DNA from: an uncultured bacterium
GTDB lineage: Bacteria; Patescibacteriota; Minisyncoccia; Phycocordibacterales; GWA1-40-21
Length of the DNA: 9,727 nucleotides
Assembly: GCA_903868205.1 (NCBI GenBank)
Contig: CAIPUJ010000059.1
Location: 1-9,727, forward strand
Direction: 5' to 3'
Shown here piece after piece: positions 1 through 5,875 of this stretch. Both the position numbers and the translations under genes were made by a program. The first letter of the stretch is position 1, and each line of letters starts with the position of its first letter. The notes beneath the pieces were generated by a model. The model had not been told where the DNA came from and searched no databases. It worked only from the letters and a program-made list of their open reading frames with translations.

Positions 1-509
1 GGGCTATCTAGCTCGTAGTCGAAAGAATAGACCCTCAATTTAGGGTAATTCTCCCTTAGATACGTGAGAACATAACCCTGCTTTCTACAATCTAAGCAAT
101 CATTTTTATAGAAATAAATTAATGATACAGGCTTAGTATCACACTTGTCAGCTATTTTTTCCATTAATAAGTAATCTTTTATTTCAAGTAGAGAATAATA
201 TTTTTTTAAATAAACAAGCTCTGCGTTGTCTGACTTCATTTTGTCTTCCATGTAGGAAAGTTTTTCTGCGATATTGTTTATTTCTTTTGAGAACTCAGAG
301 TTGGATATATTTTTACAAGCAGCTCCTTCGAGTAGGGCAAACTGTGTTTCAGACGAAAGTACGTCAAGAGATATTTTTTCTCCCATTAATTTTACCTGTT
401 GGGATTTTCTACTTTCTATGTAATTACTTAGTAAAATTGCAGTTACAAAAATCATTAATGTAATTACAAGAGCGTATATGTATAACCTCCAATCTGTTTT
501 CTTATTCAT
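1..509 (-). CDS. Membrane-anchored thioredoxin-like protein (C-terminus cut by window edge)
   Basis: The reading frame opens at ATG 507-509 on the minus strand and stays open for 169 codons to the window edge, so the C-terminus is missing. Residues 9-29 form one hydrophobic segment (a signal anchor, N-terminus inside). A mostly polar, helix-prone region of about 95 residues follows (35-125). After it comes a thioredoxin-like start: a hydrophobic beta strand (about 128-134), then C138-L-D-C141, a CxxC motif at the expected place in a thioredoxin fold, then a helix. The likely role is a thiol-disulfide oxidoreductase acting outside the membrane, but the cis-proline region lies beyond the edge and the partner is unknown. 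It starts 5 bp after the glycosyltransferase stop and has a good Shine-Dalgarno, so the two are probably co-transcribed. The frame is certain; the thioredoxin assignment rests on the CxxC and its context. Confidence 0.8.
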   Translation of the reverse strand, partial: MNKKTDWRLYIYALVITLMIFVTAILLSNYIESRKSQQVKLMGEKISLDVLSSETQFALLEGAACKNISNSEFSKEINNIAEKLSYMEDKMKSDNAELVYLKKYYSLLEIKDYLLMEKIADKCDTKPVSLIYFYKNDCLDCRKQGYVLTYLRENYPKLRVYSFDYELDS

Positions 510-514
510 ATTAT

Positions 515-1786
515 TTATCTCCATTTAATTTGTTTTGATAAAAGGGCTTTGTATATTGCTGATATTACCCATATAGGTGATATTAAACCATATAAAAACA
601 TAAAATAAAAGATCTCTCTTTTAATTGTTATTTTTCCTGTAGATATTTTTACTGCAGTTATTATCAGGAAAAAAGATATCAAAAGAAGTAGTAGACCTAT
701 CATAAGTGATGCTCCAGAATTCATAAAAAACATATCCACAGTTGCTGGTTTAAATGCAATACCAACAACACTTATTTTCACAAATAATCTGTATAAATAC
801 ACAATTATTAAATTGATTGCATTAAATAATATTAGTAAGGTTGAGAACATCATTATTAGAGAAAAAGGCAATACAAGCATCCCATAGTTGCCATGTTTTT
901 TGTTAAAAAGTATTTCTTTGTAATCTATGGTATTTTTTATAAAACCAAAATTCCACCTTAATCTTTGTTTGTAGAGAGATTTGATTGTGTCTGGTGTGGT
1001 CGTATAAACATATGATTTATGAGAGTTTTTAATTTGCATATTTTTTTGGTGCAATCTCAAGGTTATTTCCATATCTTCAGTATGGTGTGCTTTTTCATAG
1101 TTTCCAACCATTTTAAATACATCTTTCCTAAACATTGAAAATGGCCCAGGAACTACCAGTATTGCGTCAGCATAAGAAAAGAGCTTCGCTATGAGTATCC
1201 CAAGAGTATATTCTGACCATTGCATTCTTTGTAATAAATTTTTAGGGTTGTAAACTTTTATCGAAGGAGTAACTGCCATTGTTTTTGTATCCATAAAATA
1301 CACCATCATGTTTTTTAGTGCATATTTATCTACAAACGAGTCTGCATCAAGACATCCTATTATTTCACCATTTGCTTTTTCTATACCAAAATTTAACACC
1401 GTATGTTTCCCCCCATTTGTTTTTTTATATATTCTTACTTGGGGATTCTTTTCATATTTTTTCATCTCATCCCAAGTATTATCAGTACTTCCGTCGTCTA
1501 CTACTAGTATTTCAAGTTTATCTTTTGGATAATCCAAATCAAGCAATGATTCTATTGTTTTACTTACTGTTTTTTGTTCATTAAAACAAGGAACGATAAC
1601 GGTTGTATAGATTAAATTACTACCATCTGATAGGAGTGCACTTTCTGTCTCTAGTTCATTTTTATGTTTAATATATATGATAAGTAAAAAAACCTCGAAA
1701 TACAGGGATATAAATAGGAAAACAAGGTTTATTGCCTCAATTGACTTCATTTCTATTATGCTATCAGAAAAATGAAGTTCCTTCAA
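515..1786 (-). CDS. Membrane family 2 glycosyltransferase, processive (HAS/PgaC/BcsA-like)
   Basis: This is an inner-membrane enzyme that transfers sugars from a nucleotide sugar, probably building a polysaccharide. It has a transmembrane segment at about 17-39, a cytoplasmic GT-A domain at about 60-285, and further hydrophobic segments at about 305-333, 357-379 and 391-413. The visible motifs are D97-D98-G99 (UDP binding), D147-A-D149 (the DxD metal site), T236-E237-D238 (the catalytic-base motif) and Q274-R-L-R-W278. The QxxRW motif is the hallmark of processive family 2 synthases such as hyaluronan, cellulose and poly-GlcNAc synthases. The length (423 aa) fits that group; the sugar and product cannot be read from sequence. 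The frame opens at TTG 1786 with no good Shine-Dalgarno. ATG 1750 (residue 13) is an alternative start and would still keep the first membrane segment. The thioredoxin-like gene follows after 5 bp. Confidence 0.9.
   Translation of the reverse strand: MKELHFSDSIIEMKSIEAINLVFLFISLYFEVFLLIIYIKHKNELETESALLSDGSNLIYTTVIVPCFNEQKTVSKTIESLLDLDYPKDKLEILVVDDGSTDNTWDEMKKYEKNPQVRIYKKTNGGKHTVLNFGIEKANGEIIGCLDADSFVDKYALKNMMVYFMDTKTMAVTPSIKVYNPKNLLQRMQWSEYTLGILIAKLFSYADAILVVPGPFSMFRKDVFKMVGNYEKAHHTEDMEITLRLHQKNMQIKNSHKSYVYTTTPDTIKSLYKQRLRWNFGFIKNTIDYKEILFNKKHGNYGMLVLPFSLIMMFSTLLILFNAINLIIVYLYRLFVKISVVGIAFKPATVDMFFMNSGASLMIGLLLLLISFFLIITAVKISTGKITIKREIFYFMFLYGLISPIWVISAIYKALLSKQIKWR
518..522 (-). promoter_or_regulatory. 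Shine-Dalgarno GGAGA for the thioredoxin-like gene
   Basis: GGAGA on the minus strand lies 8 nt before ATG 509 and overlaps the last codons of the glycosyltransferase (the TAA is at 515-517). This fixes the start of the downstream gene and suggests translational coupling. It is the only convincing Shine-Dalgarno I found in the window. Confidence 0.7.
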
Positions 1787-1820
1787 CCTTTTTATGAAGA
1801 TATGCTTTTAATTATTATGT

Positions 1821-1848
1821 TTGAAATCCAGTCTTTTTAATGTATACT
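1821..1848 (+). promoter_or_regulatory. pheS promoter with nearly leaderless start
   Basis: TTGAAA (1821-1826) and TATACT (1843-1848) are separated by 16 bp, a good sigma-70-type match. The -10 box ends 11 nt before the pheS ATG, so transcription would begin around 1855 and leave a leader of only about 5 nt. No Shine-Dalgarno is present. The site lies in the 73-bp divergent gap between the glycosyltransferase and pheS. I could not define a convincing minus-strand promoter there. Confidence 0.6.
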
Positions 1849-1859
1849 TTTGACTATAT

Positions 1860-2612
1860 ATGAAAGAAACAAATATTCACGTTCACCCGTTAACCAGAGT
1901 CATAGACGATATAAATCGTATCTTTTTTAAGATGGGTTTTACTCTTGTAGATGGTCCAGAACTTGAAACAGAATATTATAATTTCGATGCTTTAAATGTG
2001 CCAAAGGATCACCCAGCAAGAGATATGCAGGATACTTTTTGGGTTAAGCCAACTAAAGATCTACCAGGAGTAGAAAGAAGACTCATGCGTACACACACAT
2101 CGCCAATGCAGGTTCATTATATGGAAGAAAATAAAAATCCACCGATTAAAATTCTTTGCCCAGGTAAAACTTATAGAAAAGAAGCGACAGACGCTACACA
2201 CGAGACACAATTTCAACAATTTGAAGGTTTGTATATAGACAAAGAAGTTTCTCTCGCTACACTTAAAACAGTTTTAAATAAAATGTTTGATGAGTTTTTT
2301 GAGAAAGATATTGACGTTAGATTTAGACCAAGTTATTTTCCCTTCGTAGAACCAGGAGCAGAGATAGATATTTCTTGTTTTAAATGTAAGGGTGAAGCTG
2401 GTTGCCCAGTATGTAAGGGTACGGGTTGGGTAGAAGTGATGGGTGCCGGAGTTGTTCATCCAAAAGTTTTAAATAATATTGGTATAAACCCGAATGAATG
2501 GAAAGGGTTTGCATTCGGGTGTTCTGTTGAAAGATTGGCTATGATGAAATACGGTGTGGATGATATAAGACTATTTTATTCAGGAGATTTACGTTTGGTT
2601 AATCAATTTTAA
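1860..2612 (+). CDS. pheS: Phenylalanyl-tRNA synthetase alpha subunit, short form without N-terminal coiled coil
   Basis: This is the catalytic subunit of the alpha2-beta2 class II synthetase that charges tRNA-Phe in the cytoplasm. The 250 residues cover only the catalytic domain. It contains the motif 1 region around G32-P33-E34, the HPARDMQDTFW segment (51-61), the motif 2 region with Y105-R106 and the FEG at 121-123, and motif 3 ending in V223-E224-R225. Four cysteines (173, 176, 182, 185) form a CxxC-x5-CxxC knuckle, probably binding zinc, in a loop where many bacterial PheS proteins carry a similar one. Usual bacterial PheS is about 330-350 aa and begins with a coiled-coil tRNA-binding arm of roughly 90 residues. 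Here the first alignable residues begin almost at Met1. An in-frame TGA lies at 1851-1853, so no longer start exists, and the 73-bp upstream gap is too short to hide the missing arm. pheT follows after 2 nt. Confidence 0.97.
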   Translation: MKETNIHVHPLTRVIDDINRIFFKMGFTLVDGPELETEYYNFDALNVPKDHPARDMQDTFWVKPTKDLPGVERRLMRTHTSPMQVHYMEENKNPPIKILCPGKTYRKEATDATHETQFQQFEGLYIDKEVSLATLKTVLNKMFDEFFEKDIDVRFRPSYFPFVEPGAEIDISCFKCKGEAGCPVCKGTGWVEVMGAGVVHPKVLNNIGINPNEWKGFAFGCSVERLAMMKYGVDDIRLFYSGDLRLVNQF

Positions 2613-2614
2613 TT

Positions 2615-4993
2615 ATGATTATTTCCTATAATTGGCTAAAAAACTTTTTTGATAATAATATAATAGATGCTAAAAAAATAGCAGATAGTCTAACTATGCA
2701 TTCTTTGGAAGTAGAAGGTGTTGAGGAAAAAGGAAACGATATAGTGATGGACGTAAAAACAACTCCAAACTTAAATCACCACTGCTTGTGTCATAGAGGT
2801 GTTGCTAGGGAAATTAGTGCAATATTTGGGCTGAAGGTAAAGAAAAATTCTAGAGAATTAAAAAATTTTTTAGTATCAGAAACTTCAAAAAAACTTGAAG
2901 TAAAAATTGAAGATGAAAAAGCCTGTAGAAGATATGCCGGAAGGATTATAGAGAATGTTTCTGTCCATGAATCTCCAGATTGGCTTAAAGAAAGAATAGA
3001 AGCGATAGGGCAGAGATCTATAAATAATGTAGTAGATGCTACAAATTTTGTGATGTTTGAAATTGGCCAGCCGATGCATGCTTTTGATGCGGATAAACTC
3101 GGAAAAGAAAACATTTTAATTAGTATACAAAAAGCAAAAGTAGGAGATCACATTACAACGCTTGATAAAAAAGAAGTTGATTTAGATGAAAATGTTTTAC
3201 TTATCACAGACGGCACTAATCCTTTGGCTATTGCTGGTATAAAGGGGGGAACATACGCAGAGCTCGATGAGAATACAAAAAATATAGTACTTGAATCAGC
3301 AAGTTTTGACCCTGTACTTGTAAGAAAAACATCTCAAAGATTAAAGATTCAAACAGATGCATCTAAGAGATATGAAAATGATTATGCTGCAGAAATGGCT
3401 GGTGAAGCAATGGACATTCTTACGAAAGTAATCGTAGAGATTGCGGGCACCCCAGATACAAAGGTTGGGGAAGTTTTTGATAATTATCCAAGAAGAGCAA
3501 ATAAATATAGACTTGGTATTTCTGCGAGAGAAGCAAGCTCTATTGTTGGAGTAAATATTACAGGTAAAGATATAGAAGAAATTTTTAATAAATTTGGTTT
3601 TGAATATGAGAAAGTTAAACCTACTGAAAAAGTTTTCAGTCTGGCACAATCTTTGATTGGAGTTCCTTATAAATATGGGGCTAGTATTTCATATGATGCA
3701 CCAAGGTGTTTTGATTGCTCTGGATTTGTAAGTTATTTATTCGCACAAGCAGGAGTACAGACACCAAGAATGTCTGTGGACCAATATGTTTTTGGTAAAA
3801 TAATAACTAAAGAAGAAATAAAACCAGGAGACGTAGTATTTGCTAATACCGGTGATCTAAAAAGAAAGATAGATTATAAGAGTGTTGAATTTCTACCTGG
3901 CACAGAAGTAAAAGAAGGAGTAGATCACTGCGGAATGTATTTAGGTGATGGGAAAATAATACATTGTTCTGAATCAAGAGGTGGGGTTGTGATTGAAGAT
4001 TTAGCTAGTGCTGATAAATTCAAAAATATTGTTGGATACAGAAGAATGACCGATGGAGAAGAAAGGTTTGTTATTACTGTACCAGATGAAAGATTGGATT
4101 TAAGAATCAAAGAAGATTTGGCAGAAGAAATAGGTAGGATCTATGGTTATGACAAAATAACAAATGTTGCATTACCAAACGAAAGTATTGTTGCTGTGGT
4201 TAATAAAGATTTTTATTATAAAGAAAAAGTAAGAAGAACTTTGTATGATCTTGGTTTTTCTGAAGTTATAAATTATTCTTTTAGAAACAGTGGAGAAATA
4301 GAGCTTGAGAATCCGATGTCTCCAGAGAGAAAATATTTGAGAACAAATCTTACGGATGGAATCAACGATTCTTTAGAATTCAATATTAGATATAATGAGC
4401 TCGTAGAAATGTCTCAAATAAAGATCTTTGAATTTGGACATGCATTTACAAACGCAGGAGAATTTCAAAGGCTTGCTATTGGTGTGAAAAATCCTTTAGG
4501 AATTAAAAAACCAAAAGAAGTGGATTTATTAATTGAAGCACAATGTGCAATTTCTGGAGCTTTGGGTATAAATTTGTCTAAGATAAATAAAGAAGAAAAT
4601 ATTGGGGAATACGAATGGGATAAATTGATGTCAGAAATAGATAGTGATACGAAAGAATATGATTTTTCTGAAGTTGGGGATAAGACTAAGAGATTTAGAA
4701 AAATATCCCAATATCCATTCATGATAAGAGATATCGCCGTGTTTACTCCGGAGGGCACAAAACCAGAAGAGGTGTTTGAAATAATTTCAAAGGAAGCAGG
4801 CACTCTTATGATCAAAAATAGATTGTTTGATGTCTTCACTAAAAAGCTGGAAGATGGATCATCAAAAACTTCATACGCATATCGTTTAATATTTCAATCA
4901 TATGAAAGGACTCTCACTGATGACGAAGTGAATTCTATAATGCAAAAAATTACAGATAAGATGAATGCTAATAATGGCTGGCAAGTAAGATGA
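2615..4993 (+). CDS. pheT: Phenylalanyl-tRNA synthetase beta subunit with NlpC/P60 domain inserted in B5; no EMAP/OB domain
   Basis: This is the structural and editing subunit of PheRS. Residues 1-75 are the B1-type core: the ISYNWLK start runs directly into a TPN-x8-HRGVAREI segment, without the tRNA-binding OB domain usually inserted there. Residues about 103-280 are B3/B4 (the editing module in the family), with NNVVDATNFV at 137-146. B5 starts at about 295 and is interrupted at about 337-482 by a papain-fold NlpC/P60 domain. Its D367-C368-S-G, D437-H438 and H450 match the catalytic Cys-His-His of that family. B5 then resumes (VPDERLDLRIKEDLAEE, IYGYD 509-513). B6/B7 occupy about 525-690, and the C-terminal FDX-ACB anticodon-binding domain about 697-792. 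The frame is intact throughout. Start ATG 2615 is 2 nt after the pheS stop. What the inserted domain does is unknown. Confidence 0.96.
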   Translation: MIISYNWLKNFFDNNIIDAKKIADSLTMHSLEVEGVEEKGNDIVMDVKTTPNLNHHCLCHRGVAREISAIFGLKVKKNSRELKNFLVSETSKKLEVKIEDEKACRRYAGRIIENVSVHESPDWLKERIEAIGQRSINNVVDATNFVMFEIGQPMHAFDADKLGKENILISIQKAKVGDHITTLDKKEVDLDENVLLITDGTNPLAIAGIKGGTYAELDENTKNIVLESASFDPVLVRKTSQRLKIQTDASKRYENDYAAEMAGEAMDILTKVIVEIAGTPDTKVGEVFDNYPRRANKYRLGISAREASSIVGVNITGKDIEEIFNKFGFEYEKVKPTEKVFSLAQSLIGVPYKYGASISYDAPRCFDCSGFVSYLFAQAGVQTPRMSVDQYVFGKIITKEEIKPGDVVFANTGDLKRKIDYKSVEFLPGTEVKEGVDHCGMYLGDGKIIHCSESRGGVVIEDLASADKFKNIVGYRRMTDGEERFVITVPDERLDLRIKEDLAEEIGRIYGYDKITNVALPNESIVAVVNKDFYYKEKVRRTLYDLGFSEVINYSFRNSGEIELENPMSPERKYLRTNLTDGINDSLEFNIRYNELVEMSQIKIFEFGHAFTNAGEFQRLAIGVKNPLGIKKPKEVDLLIEAQCAISGALGINLSKINKEENIGEYEWDKLMSEIDSDTKEYDFSEVGDKTKRFRKISQYPFMIRDIAVFTPEGTKPEEVFEIISKEAGTLMIKNRLFDVFTKKLEDGSSKTSYAYRLIFQSYERTLTDDEVNSIMQKITDKMNANNGWQVR
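3623..4060 (+). other. NlpC/P60 cysteine-peptidase domain embedded in PheT
   Basis: This is the stretch encoding PheT residues about 337-482. It reads as a free-standing NlpC/P60 domain: an opening helix with LIGVPYKYG (347-355), the nucleophile region F366-D-C368-S-G-F371, the IKPGDVVFA strand (402-410), H438 followed by CGMYLGDGKIIH to H450, and a closing GVVIEDL/VGYRR pattern. NlpC/P60 enzymes usually cut peptidoglycan stem peptides outside the cell or act as amidases or acyltransferases. Here no export signal is present and the host protein is cytoplasmic. The junctions fall between the two strands flanking the B5 wing (before and after VITVPDERLD), so B5 could still fold around it. The boundaries are estimates, good to about 8 residues. 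Confidence 0.88.
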
Positions 4994-5000
4994 TAAGTAG

Positions 5001-5036
5001 AAAGTTTCTAAAGTTTTTAAAGTAAAAAGTTTATTT
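5001..5036 (+). repeat. Degenerate 9-bp tandem repeat behind pheT
   Basis: Three consecutive units begin with AAAGT at 9-bp spacing (5001, 5010, 5019), and a degenerate fourth follows at 5028. It is very AT-rich and non-coding, and directly abuts the MITE-like element. No function can be assigned. Confidence 0.4.
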
Positions 5037-5151
5037 CTGTCATTGCGAGGAGGTTGCCGACGTGGCAACCCAGAGATGGTTTGTTTCACTTGTGTTCGCA
5101 AAGACAGAAAAAATGCAAAAACTGGATTCCCGTATTCACTGGAATGACAGA
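5036..5151. mobile_element. MITE/REP-like palindromic repeat element, 116 bp
   Basis: The ends are perfect 9-bp inverted repeats, TCTGTCATT (5036-5044) and AATGACAGA (5143-5151). Inside are two hairpins: GGTTGCC/GGCAACC with a 5-nt loop (5052-5070), and a weaker ATTCC-x-GT/AC-x-GGAAT hairpin (5126-5145). The left half resembles the GTCATTGCGAGG family, and the right half the CTGGATTCCCG...GGAATGACA family, of dispersed repeats seen in many bacterial genomes. Base composition is richer in GC than the flanks. No transposase is encoded, so mobility would be in trans. No clear target-site duplication is visible. Translating it in frame with the next gene yields a VFTGMT peptide of the kind these repeats often add spuriously to annotated proteins. 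Confidence 0.75.
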
Positions 5152-5179
5152 GAGAGAAAACGTAAAACAATATTTAAGA

Positions 5180-5752
5180 ATGAAATTAAACATACCATAT
5201 TATTCTCAAAGAACAGATGTAAAAGATCAGGAATGGCAACCCCGCTCATGTTTGATTATGGCTGTTAAAATGGTGGCAGAATTTTTAGGTGCAGAAGCTA
5301 TCTCCGCTGACGATTTGATTAAAGAGGGTATGCTTATTGATGCTTGGGATGGAAAATTTTGGAAACATAGTGAGGTTATAAGACTTTTTCGTAATCACGG
5401 TATATCTGGATATGCTCAAGAGTTTAGAGCCGTAGATGTTGATTTAGAAACTGAAGAAATGAAACCCGCTAAAGAGGAATCTTTATTTTTAGAAAAGGGT
5501 TTAGAGAAGATTGTAAAAAATTTAGATCAAAATGTCCCAGTAATTGTTTCTATTTATAAATATTTTACAGAAAAAAATAGACATCATGCTGTTGTGATTA
5601 TTGGATATGAAAAAGAGGAAGGTAAATTAAAGGGTTTTTATTATCATGATCCAGAAGCGCCAGATGAAAAAGGAGGACAAAATTTATTTGTTGAATTGGA
5701 GGCTTTTAAAAATGGCTGGAAAAAGCTAGTTATTTTTGCAGAAAAAGTATAA
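5180..5752 (+). CDS. C39-like cysteine peptidase family protein (Peptidase_C39_2 type)
   Basis: This is a 190-residue protein with papain-like C39 features. It begins with the IPYYSQ segment (5-10) typical of C39_2 proteins, then Q17/Q20 and C24 in QPRSCLIMAVK (candidate oxyanion Gln and nucleophile). H136 sits in HHAVVIIGYE and D157 in YYHDPEAPDEKGG, giving a full Cys-His-Asp set. No signal peptide or membrane segment is seen, so it is probably cytoplasmic, and its substrate is unknown. The frame could be extended upstream to GTG/ATG-like codons inside the MITE-like repeat, but homology-like sequence starts at ATG 5180 and the upstream residues are repeat-derived. No Shine-Dalgarno is present. 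It follows pheT by 186 bp and may be read from the same transcript. Catalytic residues appear intact, but activity is inferred. Confidence 0.85.
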   Translation: MKLNIPYYSQRTDVKDQEWQPRSCLIMAVKMVAEFLGAEAISADDLIKEGMLIDAWDGKFWKHSEVIRLFRNHGISGYAQEFRAVDVDLETEEMKPAKEESLFLEKGLEKIVKNLDQNVPVIVSIYKYFTEKNRHHAVVIIGYEKEEGKLKGFYYHDPEAPDEKGGQNLFVELEAFKNGWKKLVIFAEKV

Positions 5753-5780
5753 ATTTCTCCTTTCTTTTGATGTATCAATT

Positions 5781-5789
5781 TGGTATAAT
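5781..5789 (+). promoter_or_regulatory. Extended -10 promoter upstream of gyrB
   Basis: TGGTATAAT is a perfect extended -10 (TG-N-TATAAT). No good -35 is present at 16-18 bp, which extended -10 promoters can tolerate. Predicted transcription start is about 5796, just ahead of the terminator-like hairpin and about 80 nt before the gyrB ATG. Confidence 0.6.
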
Positions 5790-5797
5790 TGTAGTAT

Positions 5798-5857
5798 AAA
5801 AAGCATACCCCAGCGAAATAAAAAATCAGATTTCACGGGGCAAGTAAGCTTTTTTTT
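5798..5857 (+). terminator. Structured hairpin with U-tract in the gyrB leader (terminator/attenuator candidate)
   Basis: The outer stem is AAAAAGC (5798-5804) with GCTTTTT (5848-5854). The next stem is TAC (5806-5808) with GTA (5844-5846). Then comes CCC (5809-5811) with GGG in GGGG (5837-5840). The inner stem is GAAAT (5815-5819) with ATTTC (5830-5834) around an A-rich 10-nt loop. Eight T residues (5850-5857) follow. It looks like an intrinsic terminator and can work in both directions because of its A-rich left flank. It lies between the extended -10 promoter and gyrB, so it may end the upstream operon, attenuate gyrB, or close a short RNA of about 60 nt. I do not recognise it as a known riboswitch. 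Confidence 0.6.
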
Positions 5858-5875
5858 AATTTTTTAAAACAACCA

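Noticed and set aside
1308..1584. Plus-strand ORFs opposite the glycosyltransferase
   Set aside because: They lie antisense to the conserved GT-A domain and have low-complexity, Phe/Leu/Ser-rich translations with no support.
1787..1859. Missing PheS coiled-coil arm hidden upstream by a frameshift
   Set aside because: Only 73 bp separate pheS from the divergent gene, a TGA closes the frame at 1851-1853, and a good promoter occupies the gap.
2791..3114. Minus-strand ORFs inside pheT (also 3341-3649 and 4465-4839) and inside gyrB (6004-6282, 7588-7827)
   Set aside because: They are antisense shadows of strongly conserved coding sequence, with no recognisable domains and no ribosome-binding signals.
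3623..4060. Interpretation of the PheT insert as a frameshifted or chimeric separate gene
   Set aside because: The frame is open and continuous through both junctions, base composition matches the flanks, and B5 resumes cleanly, so an in-frame domain insertion is the better reading. Assembly error still needs read-level checking.
5054..5179. N-terminal extension of the C39-like protein by 42 residues
   Set aside because: The extension lies mostly inside the MITE-like repeat and yields a VFTGMT-type repeat peptide. The family-like sequence begins at ATG 5180.
5798..5857. Assigning the gyrB leader hairpin to a known riboswitch class (preQ1, glutamine, fluoride considered)
   Set aside because: The conserved core bases of those classes are not present as far as I can recall them, so it is left as an unassigned terminator/attenuator candidate.
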